Origin: Pseudomonas oryzae
Lineage (GTDB): Bacteria > Pseudomonadota > Gammaproteobacteria > Pseudomonadales > Pseudomonadaceae
NCBI RefSeq assembly: GCF_900104805.1
Contig: NZ_LT629751.1
Coordinates: 3,804,501 to 3,868,500, forward strand
Length of the DNA: 64,000 nucleotides
Reading direction: 5' to 3'
Shown piece by piece: positions 1 through 10,019 of the stretch; within the stretch, counting starts at the first letter, position 1; every line of letters begins with the position of its first letter. The notes under the pieces were generated by a model, which saw only the letters and a list, made by a program, of their open reading frames with translations, did no database searches and was not told where the DNA came from. Made by a program: the position numbers and the translations under genes.

Positions 1-409
1 GAAGGTAATCCCGGGCGACATGCATGTGCAAACGGCGCCGATGCCTTGTCCAGTTGTAGTAGTTCAGCGGCGCCGAAATCAGCAGCGGAAGAGCGTTGAT
101 GAATGGGTTGCCGTGGCCGCTGACGATGAGTGCGGCTGGAATCAGTCCGCCGAGGAACAGCAGCAGGTGCTGCCACCATCCGCTTAATGCGACGCCGATG
201 ATGTTGCGCTGACTGAAGTGTATGAGGCGGCGGGTTGTCCACCAGGCCAGGAGCAGTACCGGCAGGCAGGCGATTGGCCAGAGGATCAGCAGGCCGGCAA
301 TGAAACCGAGCAGCCAGGGCACCGCATGGATACCGGAGATCAGTTCGTAGCGGCGCACGGTCTGTCGCTGGATTTCTGCCCGGTGCATGTCGCGGAAGCG
401 GGGATTCAT
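1..409 (-). CDS. Hypothetical membrane protein (3' part cut by window edge)
   Basis: The reading frame is open from an ATG at 409 to the window edge, so only the first ~136 residues are visible. The N-terminus is basic (MNPRFRDMHR). Two or three hydrophobic stretches follow, around residues 28-55 and 70-105, separated by an arginine-containing turn, which indicates an inner-membrane protein. Its ATG overlaps the stop of the upstream gene by four bases (ATGA), so the two are probably translationally coupled. No family is recognised; a small multi-helix membrane protein of unknown role is as far as the sequence goes. Confidence 0.6.
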   Translation of the reverse strand, partial: MNPRFRDMHRAEIQRQTVRRYELISGIHAVPWLLGFIAGLLILWPIACLPVLLLAWWTTRRLIHFSQRNIIGVALSGWWQHLLLFLGGLIPAALIVSGHGNPFINALPLLISAPLNYYNWTRHRRRLHMHVARDYL

Positions 410-864
410 GGCGTGTTCTGTGCTGGTGTCTCCTGAGCGTTCGGCTCAGGTTGCCAGTGGTTCACGGGTGACTGGCGGGGGGAGCTGGAGAGTCGCACAG
501 CGATGCCGCGCCGGCTGGTCGGCGGCGTCCTGATCTCGCGAGCATCACAGCGGATGACCAGCCGGTCTGCCGCCTGCCAAGCGATGGCCGCCTCGCCTTG
601 GCAGTAGCTGGCAAAGACCAATTCGCCGAAGCGCTGTGGCAGCGGCAGCCACGCCGGGGCGAGGAACACATGCAGACCGTAGGGTGCATGGCCTGGCTTG
701 CTGCTCTCGCTGTTCAGGCTCATCAGGTGGGCGGTGGTGTCGCCGGCCGGGGATTGGCTGCTGGCCCGGTTCCCCCAGATGGCGAAGTTCTCGAGCCAAA
801 ACAGGAAGGCGAACCAGGCGAGCGGCAGCAGACCCAGGCGGACCAGCGGATGCTTCGGCAGCAT
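406..864 (-). CDS. Hypothetical protein with N-terminal membrane anchor
   Basis: Encodes 152 residues. A hydrophobic helix at about residues 9-30 is followed by a soluble, presumably periplasmic part; two cysteines lie near residues 88 and 104. The proline- and serine-rich C-terminus looks disordered. It ends in a four-base overlap with the next gene and starts 13 bases after the glutaredoxin-like gene, so the three minus-strand genes between 1 and 1231 look like one operon. No domain is recognised and function is unknown. Confidence 0.55.
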   Translation of the reverse strand: MLPKHPLVRLGLLPLAWFAFLFWLENFAIWGNRASSQSPAGDTTAHLMSLNSESSKPGHAPYGLHVFLAPAWLPLPQRFGELVFASYCQGEAAIAWQAADRLVIRCDAREIRTPPTSRRGIAVRLSSSPRQSPVNHWQPEPNAQETPAQNTP

Positions 865-877
865 GGCTGTTGCTCGT

Positions 878-1231
878 TCAGCGCAGCTGCTGGCGCGCCT
901 GCGCCACCAGCTCGCGGTTGTCCGGATGCACCGTGATGGCGTTGTTCAGATCGACCACCGGCAGCAGGTAGCGGCGCACCTCGAGCCCGGCGTTCTGCAT
1001 GCGCCGGTGCAGCAGGTCGGACACCGCCGGCTCGTCCACCGAGTGGTACCGGTAGCGGATACCGGCCTGGTTGAGCTGGCGCAGGGTGGCCTGGGTGTAG
1101 CCGCAGGCGTCACGGCCGTAGACGGCCAGGTAGGGCCCGGCGTGCAGCGGGACGTTGCTCTCGCGGGAGAAGTGTTCCCAGGCCTGGTAGCCGCCACCAC
1201 ACAGGGCGAGCAGCAGGAGAAGGTTGCGCAT
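878..1231 (-). CDS. Glutaredoxin-like thiol-fold protein, exported
   Basis: Encodes 117 residues from the ATG at 1231; a start 11 codons upstream is possible but would put charged residues before the hydrophobic leader. Residues 4-15 form a signal peptide or anchor. The rest resembles glutaredoxin: a strand ending YGRDACGYT with a single cysteine at residue 43 in a CxxT active-site context, then a helix, and later an LPVVD segment matching the position of the cis-proline loop. One cysteine would allow monothiol chemistry only. The substrate is unknown. It is the first gene of the small operon running to the window edge. Confidence 0.6.
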   Translation of the reverse strand: MRNLLLLLALCGGGYQAWEHFSRESNVPLHAGPYLAVYGRDACGYTQATLRQLNQAGIRYRYHSVDEPAVSDLLHRRMQNAGLEVRRYLLPVVDLNNAITVHPDNRELVAQARQQLR

Positions 1232-1314
1232 GGACAATTCCGTTTGTCGAAGGCGAGCGCTCACTCTAGCAGAGCCAGGCGGCGCGGGTTGCGCGCTGCC
1301 TGGCAGAGTGCGGC

Positions 1315-1803
1315 TCAGGCCGCCGCGAGCGGCAGACGCAGGTGGATCAGCATGATCGGCTGCTGCTGGCCATCCAGTCGCTCCTCCAGGGCGAACGGCG
1401 TGTAGCCGAGGCGAGCGTACAGGCGCAGGGCGGCGGTGTTGGGGTTGAAGCAGGACACCCGCAGCTCGCCGGCGGCGTGGCGCTCACGGGCCAGCTGGGC
1501 CATGCGCTGCATCAGGAAGCCCGCCACGCCCTGGCGGCGCGCCTCGGGTGCCACCGCGACGTTGCCGACCCAGCAGGCGCCCGCCTCGCGCTTGTAGATG
1601 TTGGCGAAGCCCAGCACCGCATCGCCGCGGCACACCACGCTGGAGTCGCTGCGCTGGGCGATGCTGGTCGCCAACTGCTCGACGGTGAGCGGGAAGCTGG
1701 CGCGCGGGGCGAGGTAGTAGAGCTCCTCGGCGCTGCGCGCGAAGGCGCAGATGGCGGCGAGGTCGGTGTCGCGCACGGGGCGGAAAGCGAGGGCGGTGTT
1801 CAT
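1315..1803 (-). CDS. GNAT-family N-acetyltransferase
   Basis: Encodes 162 residues. The ATG at 1803 is chosen because an AGGAG lies six bases upstream; the frame is open further upstream but proline-rich. The acetyl-CoA binding signature of the fold is clear: a strand with VGNVAVAPEARRQGVAGFLM (Q/R-x-x-G-x-G/A type) near residues 78-97, then the terminal NTAALRLYARLGY segment. These show that it transfers an acetyl group from acetyl-CoA. The acceptor cannot be told from sequence. It stands alone between the glutaredoxin-like gene and msrQ. Confidence 0.8.
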   Translation of the reverse strand: MNTALAFRPVRDTDLAAICAFARSAEELYYLAPRASFPLTVEQLATSIAQRSDSSVVCRGDAVLGFANIYKREAGACWVGNVAVAPEARRQGVAGFLMQRMAQLARERHAAGELRVSCFNPNTAALRLYARLGYTPFALEERLDGQQQPIMLIHLRLPLAAA

Positions 1804-1878
1804 CCTGAACTCCTGGGGTTGTGCTTGGGGAGGCGGCGGAGCACGGGCGCCGCCGCCGTCGACCATAGCACGGCCGGT

Positions 1879-2490
1879 TCAGCCGCGCGCCTCCTCCCTG
1901 CCCCGCCACTGCGCGAGCCGGCGCGTCACCCCCGGCAGGCGCAGCGCCAGCAGGAGCAGGGCCCAGGCGCAGTACAGGCTCCACGCGCCGAGGTCCGCGC
2001 GCACCACCCAGAGCATGTGCAGCAGCGCCAGGGCGAGGGCCGCATAGGCCAGCCGGTGCAGCGGTTTCCAGCGCCTGCCGAGGCGGCGCATGCTGAAGCG
2101 GTTGGAGGTCAGCGCCAGCGGCAGCAGGGCGCACCAGGTCAGCGCGCCGAGCAGGATGTAGGGGCGCTCGCCGAGCTCCTCGCCGAGGCGGGCGAACTCC
2201 AGGCCGAGGACGAACAGCAGGTAGCTGGCCAGATGGCCGCAGGCGTAGGCGAAGCTCCACAGGCCGAGCTGGCGGCGCACCGCCGCCCAGCCGCTCCAGT
2301 GCGTCGCGCGCTGCAGCGGGGTGAGGCTGAGGGTGAGCAGCAGGAGGATCAGGCTGCCCTGGCCGAGGCGCTCGAGCAGCACCTTGCCCGGGTCGGGGCC
2401 GAGGGCGAAGGTCCATGCCTGGTAGAACCACAGCGGCGGCGGCAGCAGCGCGGCGGCGAACACGGCGGCGCGCCAGAGCGGATGCTTCAT
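1879..2490 (-). CDS. msrQ: MsrQ, haem-binding membrane subunit of periplasmic methionine sulfoxide reductase
   Basis: Encodes 203 residues, beginning MKHPLWR. It has six hydrophobic helices and the histidines expected to bind haem b (in ACGHLAS, HRLAY and LLHMLW). In the family, MsrQ passes electrons from the respiratory chain to the molybdenum enzyme MsrP in the periplasm. The start lies two bases after the msrP stop, so the genes are co-transcribed and probably translationally coupled. Length matches the family (about 200 residues). Confidence 0.92.
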   Translation of the reverse strand: MKHPLWRAAVFAAALLPPPLWFYQAWTFALGPDPGKVLLERLGQGSLILLLLTLSLTPLQRATHWSGWAAVRRQLGLWSFAYACGHLASYLLFVLGLEFARLGEELGERPYILLGALTWCALLPLALTSNRFSMRRLGRRWKPLHRLAYAALALALLHMLWVVRADLGAWSLYCAWALLLLALRLPGVTRRLAQWRGREEARG

Positions 2491-2492
2491 GG

Positions 2493-3503
2493 TCAGTAGT
2501 CCTTGCGCAGGTCCATGCCGGCATACAGGCCGGCGACCTCCTCGGCGTAGCCGTTGAACGGCAGGGTATCGCGCAGGTTGGGGCTGAACAGGCCGCTCGG
2601 CAGGCGCCGTTCGCGCTTCTGGCTCCAGCGCGGGTGGTCGACGGCGGGATTGACGTTGGCGTAGAAGCCGTACTCCTCGGGGGCCATGCGGTTCCAGGTG
2701 GTGGCCGGCGGCTGTTCGCTGAGGCTGATGCGCACGATCGACTTGATGCTCTTGAAGCCGTACTTCCACGGCACCACCAGGCGCAGCGGTGCGCCGTTCT
2801 GCTTGGCCAGCACGCGGCCGTACATGCCCACGGCGAGGATGGTCAGCGGGTGCATGGCCTCGTCGAGGCGCAGGCCCTCGCGGTACGGCCAGTCGAGCAG
2901 GGCGAAGGCCGAGCGCTGGCCGGGCATGTGCTCAGGGTCGACCAGCGTCTCGAAGGCCACATAGCGGGCGCTGCCAGCGGGCTCGGCGCGCCTGAGCAGC
3001 TCGCCGAGGGGAAAGCCCAGCCAGGGGATGACCATCGACCAGCCCTCGACACAGCGCAGGCGGTAGATGCGCTCCTCCAGCGCGTGCGGGCGGACCAGGC
3101 TTTCCAGGTCGTAGCGTCCCGGCTTGCCCACCGCGCCGTCGATCAGCACGCTCCACGGCTCGGTGGGCAGCTGGCCGGCGTGGGCCGCCGGGTCGCCCTT
3201 GTCCGGGCCGAACTCGTAGAAGTTGTTGTAGGCGGTGGCGTCGCGGAACGGCGTCAGGCTCTCGCCGGGCGCCTCGACCGCCCGCCAGCGGGTGGTCGCC
3301 AGCTTGTCGGTGAACCAGGCCGGCGCCGTGGCCGGCTCGACCCCGGCGTAGTCCTCGGCCGCGGTCCACGCCCAGGCGGGCAAGGCGGCGGCGCCGAGGG
3401 CCGCAGCGCTGGCGCCGAGGAAGCGGCGGCGCGACAGGTAGATGGCCTCCGGAGTGATCTCGGAGGACAGGCACTGCGAACGGGGCGGTAGCTTGATCAG
3501 CAT
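2493..3503 (-). CDS. msrP: MsrP, periplasmic molybdopterin methionine sulfoxide reductase
   Basis: Encodes 336 residues. The start MLIKLPPRS at 3503 fits the family; the frame extends upstream without a good signal. A twin-arginine export motif SRRRFLG lies at residues 24-30, followed by an alanine-rich signal core. Cys151 in RLRCVEGWS is the expected molybdenum ligand of the sulfite-oxidase fold. Family members reduce oxidised methionine in periplasmic proteins, with electrons from MsrQ encoded directly downstream. Sequence and operon context agree. Confidence 0.93.
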   Translation of the reverse strand: MLIKLPPRSQCLSSEITPEAIYLSRRRFLGASAAALGAAALPAWAWTAAEDYAGVEPATAPAWFTDKLATTRWRAVEAPGESLTPFRDATAYNNFYEFGPDKGDPAAHAGQLPTEPWSVLIDGAVGKPGRYDLESLVRPHALEERIYRLRCVEGWSMVIPWLGFPLGELLRRAEPAGSARYVAFETLVDPEHMPGQRSAFALLDWPYREGLRLDEAMHPLTILAVGMYGRVLAKQNGAPLRLVVPWKYGFKSIKSIVRISLSEQPPATTWNRMAPEEYGFYANVNPAVDHPRWSQKRERRLPSGLFSPNLRDTLPFNGYAEEVAGLYAGMDLRKDY

Positions 3504-3618
3504 GAGGGGCTCTCGGCTCGGTCTGCGGCGGTTGGCTGGGATTGGATCGCGCCAGGTGGGAAAAGTTACTCCGCCCGGCACGCGCATGCAGCACGCCGCG
3601 GCCAGTCGCGCGCGGCAA

Positions 3619-4017
3619 CTAGCGAGCGTCCGGCGAACGGCGGCGCCGGCTCAGCCAGTAGCCGAAACCGCCGATGGCGCCGATCACGAAGCCCAGCGGG
3701 CCGGTGATGAAGAAGCCGAGCAGCGGCCCCTGGTTGGCCTCGGGGGCGAGCAGCAGCGGGCCGAAGAAACCGGCGCAGAAGCCGATGCCGCCGAGCGCCA
3801 GGGCGCCGTAAGCCATCGCCACCAGCGGGCTGCGCCCGGGATCGGCGCTGCGGGTCCAGACGAAGCGTCCGGCCAGCACGGCGCACAGCAGCGCCACCAG
3901 GCTGGCGACCCACTGGCGCTGCTCCTGCGGCACGAAGGCGAACGGCAGCCAGTAGACGAAGCAGTAGACCGCGGCAACCACCACGAGCAGCAGCAGGATA
4001 CGGGCGAGGTGGTGCAT
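3619..4017 (-). CDS. Small four-helix membrane protein, unknown
   Basis: Encodes 132 residues with hydrophobic segments at about residues 5-28, 38-52, 66-86 and 98-122 and an arginine-rich C-terminal tail ([10 protein letters not shown]). The glycine-rich third and fourth helices suggest a compact integral membrane protein. It lies 115 bases upstream of msrP on the same strand and 78 bases downstream of the PilT-like gene, so it could belong to either unit. No named family recognised. Confidence 0.6.
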   Translation of the reverse strand: MHHLARILLLLVVVAAVYCFVYWLPFAFVPQEQRQWVASLVALLCAVLAGRFVWTRSADPGRSPLVAMAYGALALGGIGFCAGFFGPLLLAPEANQGPLLGFFITGPLGFVIGAIGGFGYWLSRRRRSPDAR

Positions 4018-4095
4018 GGCGGACTCCCGGCGAGAGGTGGAACGGGGCCTGGCCGACCCCGTGTCAGAGCCTAGCCCAGCCGGCGCTCCCCTGCC

Positions 4096-5208
4096 CTACA
4101 GCAGCTCGGCGTCGCGCATCACCTTGAGTTCGGCCTCGTCGGCGTGGAAGCCGCGCGCCAGCTTGCTGCGCAGGGTCAGGTCGGTGCGCGAGTCGGCGTG
4201 GCGCAGCGCCTCGTCGAGGCTGATGCGCCCGGCCTGGACCAGGGTGTAGAGGTGCTGGTCGAAGGTCTGCAGGCCGAGTTCCTGGCCGCGGCCGAGGGCG
4301 GTCTTGATCTCGTCGAGCTGGTCGCGCTGGATCAGGTCGGCGATGTACGGGGTCTTCAGCAGCAGCTCGACGGCGGCGACGCGCCGCTCCTCGCGGCCCG
4401 GCACCAGGCGCTGGCCGACGATCGCCTGCAGGTTGAGCGCCAGGTCGCCGAGCACCTGCGCCCGCGCTTCCTTGGGGAAGAAGTTGCAGATGCGCTCGAT
4501 GGCCTGGGTGGTGTTGGTGGCGTGCAGAGTGGCCAGGCACAGGTGGCCGGTCTCGCTGTAGCGCAGGGCGTGCTGCATGGTGGCGAGGTCGCGGATCTCG
4601 CCGATCATGATCACGTCCGGCGACTCGCGCAGCACGTTGAGCAGCGCCTGCTCGAAGCTGCGGGTGTCCAGGCCGACCTCGCGCTGGTCGATGATCGCGC
4701 GCTGGTGGCTGTGGATGAATTCGATCGGGTCCTCGATGCACACGATGTGCCCGCCGCGCGAGCGGTTGCGCAGGTCGAGCATCGACGCCAGGGTGGTCGA
4801 CTTGCCGGAACCGGCGGCGCCGACCACCAGGATCAGGCCGCGGTCGAGCAGCGCCAGCTCGCTGAGCTTGCTCGGCAGGCCGAGTTCCTCGATGCCGGGG
4901 ATCTGGCTCCTGATGTGGCGCACCACCATGGCCACGTCGCCGCGCTGGTAGTAGACGTTGACGCGGAAACGCCCGGCGCCGTCGAGGCCGATGGCCAGGT
5001 TCATCTCCAGGTCGCGCTCGAACTCGGCGATCTGCTTCTGGTTCATCATCTGGTAGGCCAGCTGCTGCACCGATCCGGGCGGCAGCGGGGTCTTGCCGAT
5101 CGGCAGGCTCTGGCCCTCGCGCTTGAGCTGCGGCGGCGCGCCGACGCTGAAGAACAGGTCCGAACCGCCCTGCTCGACCATCAGATGCAGGTAGCGAAAC
5201 ACATCCAT
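4096..5208 (-). CDS. PilT/PilU-family type IV pilus ATPase
   Basis: Encodes 370 residues from an ATG with GGAGGTGA upstream. Walker A GAAGSGKST is at residues 130-138, followed by an Asp-box region (IVCIEDPIEF), Walker B (PDVIMIGEIRD) and a His-box (GHLCLATLHATNTTQAIERI), as in hexameric pilus retraction ATPases. It resembles PilU more than PilT: the C-terminal AIRNLIRE-type retraction motif of PilT is not seen and the Walker A differs from both classical proteins. No pilus genes adjoin it; the next upstream gene is a lipid acyltransferase. It is probably an extra paralogue that modulates retraction, but whether standard pilT and pilU lie elsewhere cannot be seen here. Confidence 0.85.
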   Translation of the reverse strand: MDVFRYLHLMVEQGGSDLFFSVGAPPQLKREGQSLPIGKTPLPPGSVQQLAYQMMNQKQIAEFERDLEMNLAIGLDGAGRFRVNVYYQRGDVAMVVRHIRSQIPGIEELGLPSKLSELALLDRGLILVVGAAGSGKSTTLASMLDLRNRSRGGHIVCIEDPIEFIHSHQRAIIDQREVGLDTRSFEQALLNVLRESPDVIMIGEIRDLATMQHALRYSETGHLCLATLHATNTTQAIERICNFFPKEARAQVLGDLALNLQAIVGQRLVPGREERRVAAVELLLKTPYIADLIQRDQLDEIKTALGRGQELGLQTFDQHLYTLVQAGRISLDEALRHADSRTDLTLRSKLARGFHADEAELKVMRDAELL

Positions 5209-5269
5209 GCCGTTCACCTCCGCGCGGGAATGTCCGCCCTCCCCCACCGGCGGGAGAGGGCGCGGGTGT

Positions 5270-6016
5270 TCAGTTTGCCTGCTCGGCGCGTGCCGTGCCG
5301 TTGATTCGCTGCATGGTTTCGGCGATCCACGCCTCGGCACGCGCGCTGAGCTCGGCGACCGCGCGCGGACCCTCGCCCTCGGCCTGCAGTGGCTGGCCGA
5401 TCACCACCTTGATGGTGCCCGGGTATTTGGCCCAGCCGTCGCGCGGCCAGCACTCGCCGGCGTTGTGGGCGATCGGCAGCACCGGCAGGTTGGCGCCGAC
5501 CGCCAGCGACGCGCCGCTGCGCGAGAACTTGCCCATCTCGCCGGCCGGTACGCGGGTGCCTTCGGGGAACACCAGCAGCCAGAAGCCCTGGCCGAGGCGT
5601 TCGTGGCCGATGCTGGCGACCTGCTTGAGCGCCTGCTTGGGGTTGTCGCGGTCGATGGCGATCGGCTTGATCAGCGCCATCGCCCAGCCGAAGAACGGGA
5701 TGCGCAGCAGCTCGCGCTTGAGCACCAGGGCCAGCGGGGCGAACAGCCCGGTGAGGTAGAAGGTCTCCCAGGTGCTCTGGTGCTTGGCCAGCACCACGCA
5801 GGGTTGGGCGGGGATGTTGTCCAGGCCCTCGACCTCGTAGCGGATGCCGAGCACCATGCGGGTCAGCCCCACGGCGAAGCGGCACCAGCTGCGCGCGATC
5901 AGCACGTAGCGGGCGTGCAGCGGCAGGAACGGGGCGATCGGCAGGCACAGCAGACACCAGATCACCGCGCTGAGGCCGAGCAGAACATAGAAGACGACGG
6001 TACGCAGACCCTGCAT
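5270..6016 (-). CDS. Lysophospholipid acyltransferase (PlsC family)
   Basis: Encodes 248 residues starting MQGLRTVVFY. An N-terminal hydrophobic segment (residues 6-30) anchors it in the membrane. Acyltransferase motif I appears as KHQSTWET, where the catalytic His is followed after four residues by Glu rather than the usual Asp, and FPEGTR is motif III. The family moves an acyl group from acyl-CoA or acyl-ACP to a lysophospholipid such as 1-acylglycerol-3-phosphate. It follows gmhB by seven bases, as in other Pseudomonas, so the pair is an envelope-biosynthesis unit. The exact lipid substrate is inferred. Confidence 0.87.
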   Translation of the reverse strand: MQGLRTVVFYVLLGLSAVIWCLLCLPIAPFLPLHARYVLIARSWCRFAVGLTRMVLGIRYEVEGLDNIPAQPCVVLAKHQSTWETFYLTGLFAPLALVLKRELLRIPFFGWAMALIKPIAIDRDNPKQALKQVASIGHERLGQGFWLLVFPEGTRVPAGEMGKFSRSGASLAVGANLPVLPIAHNAGECWPRDGWAKYPGTIKVVIGQPLQAEGEGPRAVAELSARAEAWIAETMQRINGTARAEQAN

Positions 6017-6023
6017 GGTCGGT

Positions 6024-6563
6024 TCAGGCCTCCTCGGCCAGCAGATGGGCGGCCACCGCCGCCAGGTTGTCGAAGACCTTGACGCCGTCCGGCAGGCCCT
6101 TGGCCAGGGTGCGCTCACCCTTGCCGCTGCGCACCAGCACCGGCTGGCAGGCCACCGCCCGGGCGGCGGCGAGGTCGCCGGGGCTGTCGCCGACGAACCA
6201 GACGCCGTCGAGGGCGACGTCGTAGTGGCGGGCGATCTGCACCAGCAGGCCGGGCAGCGGCTTGCGGCAGGCGCAGCCCTCGTCCGGGCCGTGCGGGCAG
6301 TGGACGATCAGGCCGAGCTCGCCGCCCTGTTCCGCCACCAGCTGGCGCAGGCGCGCGTGCATGGCCGCGAGGGTGGCCTCGTCGTAGTAGCCGCGCGCCA
6401 GACCGGACTGGTTGGTGGCCACCGCCACGGTCCAGCCGGCGCGGCTCAGGCGGGCGATGGCCTCCACCGAGCCGGGGATCGGAATCCACTCGGCGAGCGA
6501 CTTGATGTAGGCGTCGGAATCCTCGTTGATGACCCCGTCGCGGTCCAGAATCAGCAGTTTCAT
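6024..6563 (-). CDS. gmhB: D-glycero-D-manno-heptose-1,7-bisphosphate 7-phosphatase
   Basis: Encodes 179 residues of the HAD superfamily. The first catalytic motif LILDRDGVIN sits at the N-terminus; later come ATNQSG (motif II) and the CPH...C.C cysteine/histidine cluster (HCPHGPDEGCACRKP) that binds structural zinc in GmhB. The enzyme removes the 7-phosphate from heptose bisphosphate in ADP-heptose synthesis for the LPS inner core. The VGDSPGDLAAA segment holds the last HAD aspartates. It precedes the acyltransferase gene and follows glyS. Confidence 0.92.
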   Translation of the reverse strand: MKLLILDRDGVINEDSDAYIKSLAEWIPIPGSVEAIARLSRAGWTVAVATNQSGLARGYYDEATLAAMHARLRQLVAEQGGELGLIVHCPHGPDEGCACRKPLPGLLVQIARHYDVALDGVWFVGDSPGDLAAARAVACQPVLVRSGKGERTLAKGLPDGVKVFDNLAAVAAHLLAEEA

Positions 6564-6598
6564 AACGGCAGCCCCGAGCTGCGGAGGATGGAGCGGAG

Positions 6599-6719
6599 CG
6601 TAGGGTGGGTCAGGCCGCAGGCCGTAACCCACCAACCGGCCGCCAGGCCGGCGTCGTCCAATGGATGCCTGACGGCATCCTTGGTGGATTACGCCGCGGG
6701 GCGGCTAACCCACCCTACG
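6599..6719. repeat. Compound GTAGGGTG-type palindromic element
   Basis: The outer 12 bases CGTAGGGTGGGT are exactly inverted at the other end as ACCCACCCTACG. Inside is a second imperfect dyad (GTAACCCACCA against TGGTGGATTAC). The element fills most of the gmhB-glyS gap and belongs to the family also found at 33521, 41262, 60046, 60246, 63318 and 63390. Confidence 0.75.
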
Positions 6720-6736
6720 TGACTACGTTCTGGCCC

Positions 6737-6816
6737 TATGGATAAGATCCGGAAGAAATATCCACAATGCCGACAATCCAGTATCTGTGGATAACGGCCT
6801 GGGCCGTTATCCACAG
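6737..6816. promoter_or_regulatory. DnaA-box-like cluster with a 15-bp perfect palindrome
   Basis: Two exact TTATCCACA 9-mers face each other at 6786-6794 (minus) and 6807-6815 (plus). They are embedded in a perfect 15-bp inverted repeat (arms 6785-6799 and 6802-6816, two-base loop). Two one-mismatch copies lie at 6737-6745 (minus) and 6758-6766 (plus). The cluster starts ten bases after the glyS stop. It could bind DnaA; the palindrome could also fold in glyS mRNA, but no T-run follows it. Confidence 0.55.
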
Positions 6817-6826
6817 GCACTTGGCC

Positions 6827-8877
6827 TCAGCCGAGCAGCGAGATGTCCGCCACGCCGAGGAACAGGCCGCGCAGCTGGGCGAGCAGCGCGTAGCGGTTGG
6901 CGCGCACGGCGGCGTCTTCGGCGTTGACCAGCACTTCCTCGAAGAAGGCGTCCACCGGCGCGCGCAGCGCGGCCAGGCGTTCCAGCACGGCGCGGTAGTT
7001 GCGCGCCGCGGCCAGCGGGGCGACCGCCTCGGCGGCCTGGCTGATCGCCAGGGCCAGGGTCTGCTCGGCGCTCTCGACCAGCAGGGCGCTGGTGACCTGC
7101 GCCGGCACCTCGCCTTCGGCCTTGGCCAGCAGATTGGATACCCGCTTGTTGGCGGCGGCCAGGCTGGCGGCCTCGGCCAGCTGGCGGAAGGCCTGCACGG
7201 CCTGCACGCGCTGGTCGAAGTCCAGCGGCGCGCTCGGCGCCAGGGCGCGCACCGCCTGGTACACGGCGACCTCGACGCCCTCGTCCTCGTAGCGCGCACG
7301 CAGGCGGTCGAACACGAAGTCGAGCACCTGGGCGGCCAGGCCCTCGGCCTTGACCTTGTCGCCGTACTGCTCGACGGCAAAGGCCACCGCGGCGGCCAGA
7401 TCCAGGTCCAGCTGCTTCTCGATCAGGATCCGCAGCACGCCGAGGGCGGCGCGGCGCAGGGCGTAGGGGTCCTTGGAGCCGGTCGGCAGCATGCCGATGC
7501 CGAAGATGCCGACCAGGGTGTCCAGCTTGTCGGCCACCGCCACGGCGGCGCCGGTCAGGGTGGACGGCAGCTCGGCGCCGGCGCCGCGCGGCATGTACTG
7601 CTCGTTGAGCGCCAGGGCCACGTCGGCCGGCTCGCCGTCGTGCAGCGCGTAGTAGTAGCCGGCGATGCCCTGCATCTCCGGGAACTCGCCGACCATCTCG
7701 CTGGCCAGGTCGCACTTGCAGAGGATGCCGGCACGCGCGGCGCGCTCGGCGTCGCCACCGATGCGCGCGGCGATGAACGCGGCCAGCGCGGACACCCGCT
7801 CGGCCTTGTCGAACACGCTGCCCAGCTGGGCCTGGAACACCACGTTGGCCAGGCGCTGGTTGTTGTCTTCGAGGGCGTGCTTCTTGTCCTGCTTGAAGAA
7901 GAACTCGGCGTCGGTCAGGCGCGGGCGTACCACCTTCTCGTTGCCTTCGATGATCTGCGTCGGGTCCTTGGACTCGACGTTGGCCACGGTGATGAAGCGC
8001 GGCAGCAGCTTGCCGCCTTCGTCGACCAGGCAGAAGTACTTCTGGTTGTCCTGCATGGTGGCGATCAGCGCCTCCTGCGGCACCTCGAGGAAGCGTTCCT
8101 CGAACGAGCAGACCAGCGGCACCGGCCACTCGACCAGCGCGGTGACCTCGTCGAGCAGGTCGGCCGGGACGATGGCGCGGCCGTTCTGCGCGCTGGCCAG
8201 TTCGGCGACACGGGCGTCGATCAGCGCGCGGCGCTCGGCGAAGTCGGCGAGCACGTAGGCGCTGCGCAGATCCTCGGCGTAGCTGGCCGGGGTGGAGATG
8301 CGCACCACGCCGTCGTGGTGGAAGCGGTGGCCGCGCGAGGTGCGGCCGGCTTTGCGGGTGAGGATCTCGCAGTCGATGACGCTGTCACCGAACAGCATCA
8401 CCAGCCACTGGGTGGGGCGGACGAACTCCTCGCGGCGGGCGGCCCAGCGCATGCGCTTGGGGATCGGCAGCTCGTTCAGCGAAGCCTCGACGATGCCCGG
8501 CAGCAGGCCGGCGGCCGGCTGGCCGGGGATGCTCTGCACGAACTTGAGCTTGGGGCCGCTCTTGTCGATCTGCTCGAGGTCGACGCCGCACTTGCGGGCG
8601 AAGCCCAGCGCGGCCTGGGTCGGGTTGCCGTCCTTGTCGAAGGCGGCCTGCAGCGGCGGGCCGTCGAGGTTGACGGTGCGGTCCGGCTGCTGGGTGGCCA
8701 GCTGCTCGACGTACACCGCCAGGCGGCGCGGCGCGGCGTAGTGGCGCGCGCCGGCGTAGCTCAGGCCGGCGGCCTTGAGGCCCTTCTCGATGCCGGCGAG
8801 GAACGCCTCGGCGAGGCTCTTCAGCGCCTTGGGGGGCAGCTCTTCGGTGCCCAGTTCGACCAGAAAATCTTGTGCAC

Positions 8878-8881
<4 letters not shown>
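6827..8881 (-). CDS. glyS: Glycyl-tRNA synthetase beta subunit
   Basis: Encodes 684 residues beginning [20 protein letters not shown], the typical GlyS N-terminus. With the alpha subunit it forms the alpha2-beta2 enzyme that charges tRNA-Gly; the beta chain recognises tRNA. Its start overlaps the glyQ stop by four bases (ATGA), so translation is coupled and keeps the subunits equimolar. Full length for the family. A perfect palindrome lies just past the stop. Confidence 0.97.
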
Positions 8882-9876
<995 letters not shown>

Positions 9877-10019
9877 GGAATCACCTGTTCTGAGGCTTGC
9901 GTAAAACCGGCGAGTATAACCGATGGCGGTGCTCGTGGAGGTGCGCCGATGCTGGCTGGAGACGAAAGCGGGGGCCGGCCACGAAACTATCCGCAGCCCG
10001 CGGAACAGTCATTTGCCGA

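Noticed and set aside
1231-1264. Lipobox at the N-terminus of the glutaredoxin-like protein
   Set aside because: LALC lacks the small residue needed just before the cysteine, so lipoprotein processing is not supported.
698-1405. Long plus-strand open frames opposite the minus-strand genes here and throughout the window
   Set aside because: High G+C content leaves the opposite strand open; these frames are low-complexity (Ala/Arg/Gly/Pro-rich), lack family features and oppose recognised genes.
9877-10019. Search for a tag-like gene beside glyQ
   Set aside because: No frame with glycosylase motifs; the stretch holds only the glyQ upstream region.
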